NCBI RefSeq assembly: GCF_044197065.1
Contig: NZ_JBIQOI010000001.1
Location: 1,137,170 to 1,201,169 of the forward strand
Direction: 5' to 3'
Length of the DNA: 64,000 bases
Source of the DNA: Kluyvera ascorbata_C
Lineage (GTDB): Bacteria > Pseudomonadota > Gammaproteobacteria > Enterobacterales > Enterobacteriaceae
The notes beneath the pieces were generated by a model. The model was not told the origin of the DNA and did not search any database. It saw nothing but the letters and a program-made list of their open reading frames with translations. This document shows positions 8,065 through 17,300 of the stretch, one piece after another (the stretch's first letter is position 1; each line of letters starts with the position of its first letter). A program made the translations under genes and the position numbers.

Positions 8065-8910
8065 ATGACCCCTTTTTTAAGCGCCTATTTTGCTCGTCTC
8101 GGTTGGACGGGAACCCCCGACGTATCGATTGAGACATTGCGCAGTTTGCATATCCACCACAACAGCGCCATTCCGTTCGAGAACCTTGACGTGCTGTTGC
8201 CGCGCGAGATGCACCTCGACGATCAATCACTAGAAGATAAGCTGGTTCACGCGCGTCGTGGCGGCTACTGCTTTGAACAAAACGGTCTGTTTGAGCGCGT
8301 GCTGCGTGAACTCGGTTTCCACGTGCGCAGCCTGTTGGGGCGCGTGGTGCTGGCACATCCGCCGCAGATGCCTCCGCGTACACATCGTCTGCTGCTGGTG
8401 GACGTTGACGGCGAGCGCTGGATTGCTGACGTTGGTTTCGGCGGCCAGACGCTGACCGCGCCAATCAAGTTGTTAGCGGATATCACCCAAACCACGCCGC
8501 ACGGCGACTACCGTCTGCTGTATGAAAACCAGGAATGGATTTTACAGTTCAGCCACCACGATCACTGGCAGTCTATGTATCACTTCGATTTAGGCCGTCA
8601 GTACGCGTCAGATTACGTGATGGGTAACTTCTGGTCGGCACACTGGCCGCAGTCGCATTTCCGTCACCATCTGCTGATGTGTCGCCATCTGCCGGACGGT
8701 GGCAAAATGACGCTGACCAACTTCCACTTCACCCACTGGGATAAACACCATGTGGTCGAGAAGATTGATTTCCCGGACGTGCCCACGCTGTACGAAGCGC
8801 TGCAAACCCGCTTCGGGCTTGGTGTCAGCGATCCGAAATACGGTTTTAGCGTTAGCGAACTGGCGGCCATCATGGCGGCATTCGACACCCACCCCGAAGC
8901 CGGAAAATAA
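8065..8910 (+). CDS. nhoA: Arylamine N-acetyltransferase / N-hydroxyarylamine O-acetyltransferase
   Basis: 281-residue cytoplasmic acetyltransferase using acetyl-CoA to acetylate arylamines, hydroxyarylamines and hydrazines. The catalytic triad is visible: Cys69 (RRGGYCFEQN), His107 (PPRTHRLL) and Asp122 (WIADVGFGGQ). It is the same length as E. coli NhoA and strongly similar throughout (YVMGNFWSAHWPQSHFRHHL). ATG 8065 follows GGAGGCTTTT. It probably has its own promoter; 78 bp separate it from the permease, with a small hairpin (ACCGAT/ATCGGT) at about 7990-8009. Synteny with pptA and yddH matches E. coli. Confidence 0.95.
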   Translation: MTPFLSAYFARLGWTGTPDVSIETLRSLHIHHNSAIPFENLDVLLPREMHLDDQSLEDKLVHARRGGYCFEQNGLFERVLRELGFHVRSLLGRVVLAHPPQMPPRTHRLLLVDVDGERWIADVGFGGQTLTAPIKLLADITQTTPHGDYRLLYENQEWILQFSHHDHWQSMYHFDLGRQYASDYVMGNFWSAHWPQSHFRHHLLMCRHLPDGGKMTLTNFHFTHWDKHHVVEKIDFPDVPTLYEALQTRFGLGVSDPKYGFSVSELAAIMAAFDTHPEAGK

Positions 8911-8913
8911 CCC

Positions 8914-8990
8914 GTAGCCCGGCCAAGCGAAGCGCCGCCGGGAAGTAGCACAGAGCTAAACCCCGGCGGCGCTTCGCTTGGCCGGGCTAC
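8914..8990. repeat. REP/BIME element
   Basis: Near-perfect inverted repeat GTAGCCCGGCCAAGCGAAGC / GCTTCGCTTGGCCGGGCTAC between nhoA and the metallo-beta-lactamase-fold gene. It is almost identical to the copies at 3700 and 9796. Confidence 0.88.
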
Positions 8991-9010
8991 AAAATTTCAG
9001 GGATGAGATG

Positions 9011-9799
9011 ATGGCATTAACGGTCCGTGTACTACTTGAAAACCAACTGGCTCGCGGCGCTGATAGCGGGCTGAGAGCCAAAGCGGGATTAAGTCTGCTG
9101 CTCGAGGATGAAAGTACCTCGATTCTTTTCGACACCGGCCCAGACGACAGCTTCCAGCACAATGCCGCACAGATGGGTCTTTCGCTGGACAATCTCACGG
9201 CGACGGTGCTTTCACACGGTCATTACGATCACTGTGGCGGCGTGCCCTGGCTGCCGGATAACAGCCGCATTATTTGTCACCCGACCATCGGCAATGAGCG
9301 TTATGCCGCGCTGAACGTGGCGGGGCGCAGCCATAAAATCAAAAAGCTTTCTCTGGAGATTGATTACGCTCGCCATCGTATGGAATACACCCGCACGCCG
9401 CTGCACATTAGCAACCGTTTTATCTGGTCAGGGGAAATAGCCGTTGAGCGTCCCAAAGCCTACGGCGTGACCGGCGATAAAACGGATTACGTGATTGATG
9501 AGGGCGTGTTGATTTACCTGTCTGAGCGAGGCTTAGTGATTATTACCGGCTGCGGGCATCGCGGGATTATCAACATTGTGCGGCACTGCCAGCAGATCAC
9601 CGGCATCGACAAGGTTCACGCGATTATCGGCGGTTTTCATCTACGCTGCGCTTCACCGCGCACGCTCTGGCAAGTCCGGCAGTTTTTACAGCAGCTCAAG
9701 CCCGATAAGGTAATGGGCTGCCACTGCACCGGTGCCTGGGGCAAGCTGTGGCTGCCGGAGATTATCTCCCCGTCAACCGGTGACACCTTCACCCTGTAG
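9011..9799 (+). CDS. MBL-fold metallohydrolase (dihydropterin synthase-like subgroup)
   Basis: 262-residue metallo-beta-lactamase-fold protein. The metal motif HxHxDH appears as SHGHYDHCGG, with further ligands in GCGHRGI and IIGGFHL, and a final His in GCHCTGAW. The arrangement resembles archaeal-type proteins annotated as 7,8-dihydropterin-6-methyl-4-(ribofuranosyl)aminobenzene-5'-phosphate synthase; function in enterobacteria is unknown. The start is ATG 9011 (or ATG 9008) after AGGGATGAG. The gene sits alone between two REPs. Confidence 0.8.
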   Translation: MALTVRVLLENQLARGADSGLRAKAGLSLLLEDESTSILFDTGPDDSFQHNAAQMGLSLDNLTATVLSHGHYDHCGGVPWLPDNSRIICHPTIGNERYAALNVAGRSHKIKKLSLEIDYARHRMEYTRTPLHISNRFIWSGEIAVERPKAYGVTGDKTDYVIDEGVLIYLSERGLVIITGCGHRGIINIVRHCQQITGIDKVHAIIGGFHLRCASPRTLWQVRQFLQQLKPDKVMGCHCTGAWGKLWLPEIISPSTGDTFTL

Positions 9800-9872
9800 C
9801 CCGGCCAAGCGAAGCGCCGCCGGGAATGTGCACGCTGCCAACCCCCGGCGGCGCTTCGCTTGGCCGGGCTAC
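9796..9872. repeat. REP/BIME element
   Basis: Near-perfect inverted repeat GTAGCCCGGCCAAGCGAAGC / GCTTCGCTTGGCCGGGCTAC lying between the convergent MBL-fold and mgtE genes; it overlaps the MBL stop codon. Confidence 0.88.
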
Positions 9873-9890
9873 GGAATGGGAGGCTGCGGG

Positions 9891-10904
9891 TTAATTTAGT
9901 CCTAAGAAATGCTGGGCGATTTTGAAATAGATTATTAGCCCGGTGCCGTCAATTAGCGTGGCGATAAACGGGGCGGAGACCACCGCCGGGTCGATGCCGA
10001 CGCGTTTGATAACCAGCGGGATCACCGACGAAACTATCGCACTCCAGATAGTGACGCACACCAGCGTCAGGCTGACGATAAAGGTGATTTCCGGACCAAT
10101 GCCCATTATCCACGCCCGCAGGCAGCCTGCCGCGCCGAGCGTGATAGCAACCAGCATCGCCGTCGACATCTCTTTACGCAGAATACGTCCTAAATCCCGC
10201 AGACCGATTTCGCCCAGCGCCATGGCGCGCACCAGCGTGGAGGTGATCTGCGTGCCGCTGTTGCCCCCGGTGCCAATCAGCAGCGGGATAAAGAACGCCA
10301 GCGCAATGGCGGATTCCAGCGCCTCTTCAAAGTGCTGGATCACGGTGCTGGTGTAGGCTTCGGCGATAAACAACAGCAGCAGCCAGACGGCGCGCTTTTT
10401 CCACAGCGTGACCGGGCTTATCTCCAGATACGGTTTTTCAAGCGGCAACGTCGCCCCCTGAAGCTGCGCGTCTTCGGTGATCTCATCCGCTAACAGTTGG
10501 TCTATCTCTTTTTCATTCAGGCAGCCGATAAGCTTGCCGTTTTCAATCACCGGCAGCAGCGTCAGACGGTGCTTTTCGATAAGACCCGCCGCCACGTCAC
10601 GGGTATCGTCCGGGCCGACATGGAATAGGGTGGTAGTCATCAACTGCGTGACCGGCTGATTATCATCGGACGCCTGGAGCAACGTGCGAGTCGATAATAT
10701 TCCACGCAGATTGTCGCCGGAAACCACGAATACGGCGCAGGGGAAATGATCGTCATTTAATTGTCGCAGGAACATCTCGCGCGCTTCTTTTACGCTGAGG
10801 GGTTCCGGCAGCGAAATAAACGTTTTCGACATGTAGCTTGCAATATTATCGCCCGTTACTGGAGCAGTTGGGTAGTGCGGCGCAGTGGCATGAATATAAG
10901 ACAT
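9891..10904 (-). CDS. mgtE: MgtE-type magnesium channel, lacking a full N domain
   Basis: 337-residue MgtE-family Mg2+ channel. A CBS-domain pair occupies about residues 25-150 (SYMSKTFISLPEPLSVKEAR, PVTQLMTTTLFHV, LLPVIENGKLIGCL). Five membrane helices follow with the signature LLIGTGGNSGTQITSTLVRA. Canonical MgtE is about 450 residues with a superhelical N domain that senses Mg; here that domain is missing. ATG 10904 (MSYIHATAPHYP) is preceded by AGGGAACATTTTG. A Mg-responsive M-box leader lies immediately upstream. E. coli K-12 lacks mgtE, so this is an accessory gene relative to it. Confidence 0.87.
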   Translation of the reverse strand: MSYIHATAPHYPTAPVTGDNIASYMSKTFISLPEPLSVKEAREMFLRQLNDDHFPCAVFVVSGDNLRGILSTRTLLQASDDNQPVTQLMTTTLFHVGPDDTRDVAAGLIEKHRLTLLPVIENGKLIGCLNEKEIDQLLADEITEDAQLQGATLPLEKPYLEISPVTLWKKRAVWLLLLFIAEAYTSTVIQHFEEALESAIALAFFIPLLIGTGGNSGTQITSTLVRAMALGEIGLRDLGRILRKEMSTAMLVAITLGAAGCLRAWIMGIGPEITFIVSLTLVCVTIWSAIVSSVIPLVIKRVGIDPAVVSAPFIATLIDGTGLIIYFKIAQHFLGLN

Positions 10905-10964
10905 CAAAATGTTCCCTATAGAAATTCTATATAGGGCGAACAAAACAGGAAAAGCTGAGAAAAA

Positions 10965-11140
10965 TCCCTACGTCCCGGTTTTAGCACTGAACAACGTATC
11001 TGCACGGCCTTTGAGCCGTCAGAAGTTATCTTGGCAACACCTTGATTCGATGGATGCCTGTATTTCCCTGTGATGGTCTCTCTCGATACCACCAGGGCGA
11101 TAACTTATGTTTATTCAGGAGCCTCGCCATAACAAGATTA
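10965..11140 (-). promoter_or_regulatory. M-box (ykoK) magnesium riboswitch upstream of mgtE
   Basis: The minus-strand leader of mgtE carries hallmark M-box sequences: GCGAGGCTCCTG near the 5' end (about 11117-11128) and CAGTGCTAAAA near the 3' end (about 10978-10989). CTGAATAA (11111-11118) pairs with TTGTTCAG (10987-10994), closing the domain as the M-box P2 helix does. Inner helices CCCTG/CAGGG and GGTGGT/ACCATC enclose a CGAGAGAG loop. M-boxes sense Mg2+ and switch off Mg transporter expression. I read this by eye; a covariance-model search would confirm the boundaries. Confidence 0.78.
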
Positions 11141-11293
11141 TTAATTACGATGCTGAGTGAATTTATATTTTCCATATGCCGCCAGGCACGGTGGTAAATT
11201 CAACGAGCGTAATATATCGCGTTATTACTTATTGTGGCGATGAAAGGTAAAGTGGTTGAGATTAGGTTTACTATTTTTTTGTGGCATAAAAAA

Positions 11294-11400
11294 CCCGGCG
11301 TCGCGATGCTCGGCCGGGTTAGATGTAGGCCTGATAAGCGAAGCGCCATCAGGCATTTGGTGCTGGTTGCCGGATGGCGGCGATGCCTTATCCGGCCTAC
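11294..11400. repeat. REP half-unit plus full REP/BIME
   Basis: ACCCGGCGTCGCGATGCTCG with GGCCGGGTT (11294-11320) is a short Y-type REP. It is followed by GTAGGCCTGATAAGCGAAGC ... GATGCCTTATCCGGCCTAC (11325-11400). The element lies downstream of narV. No gene is seen from 11141 to 11413, an AT-rich stretch that would hold the mgtE promoter. Confidence 0.8.
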
Positions 11401-11413
11401 AGGGGCCGAGTTG

Positions 11414-12094
11414 CTATCGGCGGGAACGGACCACCTGATAACGTCGAGTCAGGTATTCCACTGGCGCGCTCCAGACGTGCACCAGACGGGTGAACGGGAA
11501 CAGCAGGAAGATGGTCATGCCGAGTACCAGATGCACGCGGTAAACCCAGGCCACGCCGTCCAGATGTGCAGAGGCGCCGCCGTGGAAGGTGACTACGGCC
11601 TGCGCCCAGTCGACCAGTTTCAGCATTTCGCTGCCGTCCGGGTGCTGCGCGGAGAACGGAATGGTGCTCAGGCCGAGGCAGCACTGGATCAGCAAGATGC
11701 TGAGGATCAGAATATCCGCCGTCGATGAGGTGGCGCGAATGCGCGGATTGAACAGACGACGAATCAGCAGGCCAGCGCCGCCGACCAGCGTCATCACCCC
11801 GCAGGCACCGCCAAGGATCATCGCCATCAGCTGTTTCTGCGACAGCGGCAGCCAGGATTCATACACCCAGTGCGGCGTTAGCATACCGAAGAAGTGGCCG
11901 AAGAAGATCCCCAGAATCCCGACGTGGAACAGGTTGGACCAAATCACCATCCCGCGCTTGTCGAGCATCTGGCTGGAAGAGGCGCGCCAGGTGTACTGAC
12001 CGTAGTCGTAGCGCAGCCAACTGCCTAGCAGGAACACCGTGCCGCAGAGGTAAGGGTAAATGTCGTAAAAGAAGACGTTGAGGTACTGTATCAT
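11414..12094 (-). CDS. narV: Respiratory nitrate reductase 2, gamma subunit (cytochrome b)
   Basis: 226-residue membrane diheme cytochrome b that oxidises quinol and anchors the nitrate reductase. Five hydrophobic helices are seen; heme-ligand histidines include those in LFHVGILGIFFGHFFG and in the last helices (VTFHGGASAHLDG, RVHLVLGMTIFLLFPFTRLVHV). Length matches NarI/NarV. It overlaps narW by 4 bp and is the last gene of the operon. It is assigned as the NRZ (second) isozyme because narU, not narK/narXL, is the neighbour, as in E. coli. Confidence 0.93.
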   Translation of the reverse strand: MIQYLNVFFYDIYPYLCGTVFLLGSWLRYDYGQYTWRASSSQMLDKRGMVIWSNLFHVGILGIFFGHFFGMLTPHWVYESWLPLSQKQLMAMILGGACGVMTLVGGAGLLIRRLFNPRIRATSSTADILILSILLIQCCLGLSTIPFSAQHPDGSEMLKLVDWAQAVVTFHGGASAHLDGVAWVYRVHLVLGMTIFLLFPFTRLVHVWSAPVEYLTRRYQVVRSRR

Positions 12095-12786
12095 TTCGGG
12101 CCTCCCGCACGGACGTCCACGTACTGTGGCGCCACGTCCTGGCTAAAGCGTCGTTGATAGCTTTGCAGCGGGGAACTGTCGCAGGCGGTGGCGTTATCTT
12201 CGATAAACTTCACCTGTTCCTCTTCCCAGACCGCATCCAGCGCCTGGCGGGTATCGTCTCGCGCTTCACCCGCCACCTGTTTTGTGACACTGTCACTTGA
12301 TAATGATGTTTTAGCCAGCGCCAGCAGGGTATCGAACAGCTGATACCACGGTGCCTGACGCTGTTTCAGTCGACCGCCAATCAGCGCCAGAATCGGTGCG
12401 ACGTTTTGCAGACCTTCCTGCGCCTGATCCTGTGGCAGAATGCTGAGATACTCAAGATAGAGCGGCAGATGGTCAGGCAGCTCGCGGCAGTCGAGCTGCA
12501 AACCGGCTTGTTCATACTGCGACATGAGCTCAACCATGGCCTGACCACGATCGCGAGATTCCGCATGTACATGCTCAAACAGCATGAGCGATGTCGCGCG
12601 ACCGCGCTCGAAAATCTCGCACCATTCGGCCTGCTTATCGAGCAGCGAGGCCGCCAGGTGCTGTTCAAGGAATGGTCGCAGCGCCGGGGCGTCGCTGTCG
12701 ATTAATGCAAACAGCTCATCCTTGTTGTCCCAGCTGAGCTCATCGGGATACTCCAGCAGCAGCCCGATTATTTTCAGGACTCGCAT
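12091..12786 (-). CDS. narW: Nitrate reductase 2 molybdenum cofactor assembly chaperone
   Basis: 231-residue NarJ/NarW-type chaperone that binds the catalytic subunit during molybdenum cofactor and FeS insertion and is not part of the final enzyme. Family segments: LLLEYPDELSW near the N-terminus, LFEHVHAESRDRGQAMVEL and DHLPLYLEYLS. It overlaps narV by 4 bp and narY by 1 bp, giving tight translational coupling. Confidence 0.92.
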   Translation of the reverse strand: MRVLKIIGLLLEYPDELSWDNKDELFALIDSDAPALRPFLEQHLAASLLDKQAEWCEIFERGRATSLMLFEHVHAESRDRGQAMVELMSQYEQAGLQLDCRELPDHLPLYLEYLSILPQDQAQEGLQNVAPILALIGGRLKQRQAPWYQLFDTLLALAKTSLSSDSVTKQVAGEARDDTRQALDAVWEEEQVKFIEDNATACDSSPLQSYQRRFSQDVAPQYVDVRAGGPK

Positions 12787-14312
12787 CAGTTTTTCTCCCC
12801 GATATTGATGGCGTCGATACGGTGGCTGTTAAACAGGTTGAACTTGGTGTCCGACCCGTGACAGCCGTCGCCGAAGGTGAAGCCGCAGCCCTTACTTTCC
12901 GGGAAGGCATCTTCCGCCATTTCGCGGTGGCTGGTGGGGATCACGAAGCGGTCTTCGTAGTTGGCGATCGCCAGGTAGCGGTACATCTCTTCAACCTGTT
13001 CCACGCTTAAGCCGACCTCTTCAATCGCGCGGGTATCGGTCACGCCCTCAACGGTCTGAGAACGTTTGTAGTGACGCATCGCCATCATACGTTTCAGCGC
13101 GCGCAGCACCGGGCCGGTATCGCCCGCGCTGAGCATGTTCGCCAGGTACTGTACCGGAATGCGCAGGCTTTCCACCGCGGGCAGAATACTGTCGGTTTTT
13201 GGCAGGGCTCCAGCATCGGCAACGGACTGAATCGGTGACAGCGGCGGCACGTACCAGACCATCGGCAGGGTGCGGTATTCCGGATGCAGCGGCAGCGCCA
13301 GCTTCCAGTCCATCGCCATTTTGTACACTGGTGAACGCTGGGCAGCGTCCAGCGTGTTCTGAGTAATGCCCTGTTTCAGCGCCTCTTCAATTACCGCCGG
13401 GTCGTGCGGGTCGAGGAATACATCACACTGACGCTCGTAGAGATCGGTTTCGTGCTCGGTGCTGGCGGCTTCTTCAATGCGGTCGGCGTCATACAGCAGC
13501 ACGCCAAGGTAGCGAATACGGCCTACACAGGTTTCTGAACAGACGGTGGGCTGGCCGGATTCAATGCGCGGGTAGCAGAAGATGCATTTTTCTGACTTGC
13601 CGCTCTTCCAGTTGAAGTAGATTTTTTTGTACGGGCAGCCGGTGATGCACATACGCCAGCCGCGGCACTTGTCCTGGTCAATCAGCACAATGCCGTCTTC
13701 TTCACGCTTGTAAATCGCGCCGCTCGGGCAGGTGGCGACACAGCTTGGGTTCAGACAGTGTTCGCACAGACGCGGCAGATACATCATGAAGGTGTTTTCG
13801 AACTGCCCGTACATCTCTTTTTGCATCGCCGCAAAGTTCTGGTCGTGGGCGCGTTTTTCAAACTCGCCGCCGAGCAGCTCTTCCCAGTTCGGGCCCCACT
13901 CAATTTTGTTCATCCGCTGGCCGCTAATCAGCGAGCGTGGGCGGGCGGTCGGCAGGTTTTTGCCTTCCGGCGCGTTGTGCAGGTGCTGGTAGTCGTAGGT
14001 GAACGGTTCGTAGTAATCGTCAATGCCTGGAATAAGCGGGTTGGCGAAGATTTTCGACAGCACGCCCAGACGGCCACCCATGCGCGGGGTGAGTTTCCCG
14101 CTGATGCCGCGCACCCAGCCGCCTTGCCATTTCTCCTGGTTTTCCCAGTCTTTCGGGAAGCCGATGCCCGGTTTGGTCTCGACGTTGTTAAACCACGCGT
14201 ATTCCATCCCTTCACGGCTGCTCCAGACGTTCTTACAGGTCACGGAGCAGGTGTGGCAGCCAATGCATTTATCAAGGTTTAAAACCATCCCAACCTGTGA
14301 GCGTATCTTCAT
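12786..14312 (-). CDS. narY: Respiratory nitrate reductase 2, beta (iron-sulfur) subunit
   Basis: 508-residue electron-transfer subunit with four FeS clusters, relaying electrons from NarV heme to NarZ. Cys groups are seen at residues 16-26 (CIGCHTCSVTC), in CEHCLNPSCVATCP, in CRGWRMCITGCP and in CIFCYPRIESG/CSETCVG. The Trp in CRGWRMC is the family's normal replacement that makes a [3Fe-4S] cluster, not a mutation. It overlaps narZ by 4 bp (ATGA). Confidence 0.95.
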   Translation of the reverse strand: MKIRSQVGMVLNLDKCIGCHTCSVTCKNVWSSREGMEYAWFNNVETKPGIGFPKDWENQEKWQGGWVRGISGKLTPRMGGRLGVLSKIFANPLIPGIDDYYEPFTYDYQHLHNAPEGKNLPTARPRSLISGQRMNKIEWGPNWEELLGGEFEKRAHDQNFAAMQKEMYGQFENTFMMYLPRLCEHCLNPSCVATCPSGAIYKREEDGIVLIDQDKCRGWRMCITGCPYKKIYFNWKSGKSEKCIFCYPRIESGQPTVCSETCVGRIRYLGVLLYDADRIEEAASTEHETDLYERQCDVFLDPHDPAVIEEALKQGITQNTLDAAQRSPVYKMAMDWKLALPLHPEYRTLPMVWYVPPLSPIQSVADAGALPKTDSILPAVESLRIPVQYLANMLSAGDTGPVLRALKRMMAMRHYKRSQTVEGVTDTRAIEEVGLSVEQVEEMYRYLAIANYEDRFVIPTSHREMAEDAFPESKGCGFTFGDGCHGSDTKFNLFNSHRIDAINIGEKN

Positions 14313-17300
14313 TTTGCTGCCTCCTGAACCTGGTCATTGCCTTCATCATCCAGCCAATTAATATTTTTCATTTTGCGAATCATAATGAACTCATCACGGT
14401 TCGAACCGACCGTTCCGTAGTAGTTGAAGCTATAGGCAAGCTGCGCATAGCCGCCGATCATGTGGGTGGGTTTCGGGCAGATACGGGTGACCGAGTTATG
14501 AATGCCCCCGCGTCGTCCGGTGACCTCCGAGCCTGGGATGTTCATGATGCGTTCCTGGGCGTGGTACATCATGGTCATGCCCGGCGGTACGCGCTGGCTC
14601 ACGACCGCGCGGGCAGTGAGCGCGCCGTTGGCGTTGAACGCTTCAATCCAGTCGTTATCGGCGATCCCCAGTTCTTTGGCATCGGTTTCGCTCAGCCAGA
14701 CGATAGGCCCACCGCGCGACAGCGTCAGCATCAGCAGGTTTTCGCTATAGGTAGAGTGAATGCCCCATTTCTGGTGGGGCGTCAGGAAGTTCAGCGCTTT
14801 TTCCGGGAAACCGTTTGGCGGAATGTCCTTCATGTGGCTGACGCTGCGGGTGTCGATGGGTGGACGATAGGCCACCAGGCTCTCGCCGAAATCGCGCATC
14901 CACGGGTGATCCTGATACAGCGACTGGCGGCCCGATACGGTGCGCCACGGGATCAGCTCGTGTACGTTGGTGTAGCCCGCGTTATAGGAGACGTGTTCAT
15001 CTTCAAGGCCGGACCAGGTCGGGCTGGAGATAATTTTGCGCGGCTGTGCCTGAATATCGCGGAAGCGAATCTTCTCGTCTTCTTTGTTGGTCGCCAGATG
15101 GGTATGGTTGAGGCCGGTAAACTCGCCCAGCGCTTCCCAGGCTTTTACCGCCACCTGACCGTTAGTTTCCGGTGCCAGGGTGAGGATCACCTCGGCGGCA
15201 TCAATGGCCGTTTCAATGCACGGGCGGCCTTTCGCCGGGCCGTCGAGCTTGACGTAGTTGAGCTTGCCGAGGAAGTCGATTTCCGGTTGGGTTTTCCAGC
15301 CGATACCTTTACCGCCGTTGCCGAGTTTGTCCATCAATGGGCCAAGCGAGGTAAAGCGCTCGTAGGTGGCGGGATAATCACGTTCGACCGCGATAATGTT
15401 CGGCGCGGTTTTGCCTGGGATCAGGTCACATTCGCCTTTGCGCCAGTTCTGAATGGCAAACGGCTGCGCCAGTTCCGCCGGGGAGTCATGCTGTAGCGGT
15501 TGCAGTACTACATCGGTTTCAACGCCGAGATGGTCTTTACAGATTTCCGAAAACGCTTTGGCGATGCCTTTGTAGATTTCCCAGTCGCTTTTCGACTCCC
15601 ACGCCGGGTCAACGGCGGCAGAGAGCGGGTGAATGAACGGGTGCATATCCGAGGTGTTCATATCGTCTTTTTCGTACCAGGTGGCGGTCGGCAGGACGAT
15701 ATCGGAGAACAGGCAGGTACTGGACATACGGAAGTCGAGTGTCACCAGCAGGTCAAGCTTGCCCTCAATGGCGGCGGTCTGCCATTCCACTTCTTCCGGT
15801 TTGACGTCGTCAGTCGAGCCAAGATCGTCGCCCTGAATCCCGCTGTCGGCACCGAGCAGGTACTTCAGCATGTATTCGTGGCCTTTACCGGAAGAACCCA
15901 GCAGGTTGGAGCGCCAGATAAACAGGTTACGCGGGTGGTTTGCGCCGTTGTCCGGCTGCTCGCTGGCAAAACGGATATCGCCAGATTTCAGCCCCTGAAC
16001 GGTGTACTCCTGCGGCGTCATGCCTGCCGCTTCAGCTTTCGCCTTCACGGTCAGCGGGTTGAGGTTGAGCTGCGGTGCGGACGGCAGCCAGCCCATACGT
16101 TCAGCGCGGACGTTAAAGTCGATAAGATGACCGGTATACTTTTTCGGGTCGGCCAGCGGTGAGAGTAGTTCCTGCGCGGTCAGCTTCTCATAGCGCCACT
16201 GGCTGGCGTGGTTGTAGAAGTAGGAGGTGCTGTTCATCTGGCGCGGCGGACGGTTCCAGTCCAGCGCGAAGGCCAGCGGCAGCCAGCCGGTTTGCGGACG
16301 CAGCTTCTCCTGGCCCACGTAGTGCGCCCAGCCGCCGCCGCTCTGACCAACACAGCCGCAGAACACCAGCATGTTGATCATCCCACGGTAGTTCATGTCC
16401 ATGTGGTACCAGTGGTTGACCCCGGCACCAAGGATGATCATCGAACGGCCGTGCGTTTTGTGCGCGGTGTCGGCGAACTCCAGGGCAATCTTTTCGATGT
16501 TGTGGCGCGATACGCCGGTTATCTGCTCGCCCCAGGCCGGGGTGTAGGCTTTTACTTCATCGAAGCTTTTCGCCGCCAGATCATCGTCCAGACCACGGTC
16601 AAGGCCGTAGTTCGCCAGCACCAGATCATAGACGCTCACCACCAGACGGCTGCTGCCGTCGGCGAAGGTCAGCTGTTTTGCCGGCAGCTTACGCACCAGA
16701 ATTGGGTCTTGTTTGACGCTGCGGAAGTGTGGGTTTTCGTTGCCGCCAAAGTAGGGGAACGCCACGCCAGCGACGGTATCGCGGTTATCCAGCAGCGATA
16801 GCGTCAGCTCGGTCTCTTTACCGGCGGCCAGCGATTCGAGATTCCATTTGCCTTTTTCACCCCAGCGGAAGCCGATTGAGCCGTTAGGCACCACCAGTTC
16901 GCCGTCGCGGTTGTAGGCCACGGTTTTCCATTCCGGGTTGTTGGCTTCGCCCAGCCCATCCACCAGGTCCGACGCACGCAGCATCCGGCCTGGGGTATAC
17001 GAACCATCGTCGCGGCTGTCGAGCATCACCAGCATCGGCATGTCGGTGTAGCGGCGGCAGTAGTTGATGAAGTATTCGCTTGGGTTATCGAGATGGAAGG
17101 CTTTGAGGATCACGTGACCCATGGCCATCGCCAGTGCGCTGTCGGTACCCTGTTTTGGTGCCAGCCACTGGTCGCTGAGTTTGGCGACTTCCGAGAAATC
17201 CGGGGTGATGGCGACGGTTTTAGTGCCTTTGTAGCGCACCTCGGTAAAGAAGTGGGCGTCCGGCGTACGGGTCTGCGGTACGTTGGAGCCCCAGGCGATG

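Noticed and set aside
3700..9872. Repeated palindromic units that might suggest a CRISPR array
   Set aside because: They are dispersed single elements with REP consensus between genes, not regularly spaced direct repeats; no cas genes are present.
13621..13700. Trp replacing a Cys in one FeS motif of NarY (CRGWRMC)
   Set aside because: This is the normal NarH/NarY sequence that creates a [3Fe-4S] cluster.
14297..15496. 399-codon plus-strand open frame
   Set aside because: It lies entirely opposite narZ, whose protein is full-length and conserved. Long antisense frames are expected opposite GC-rich genes.
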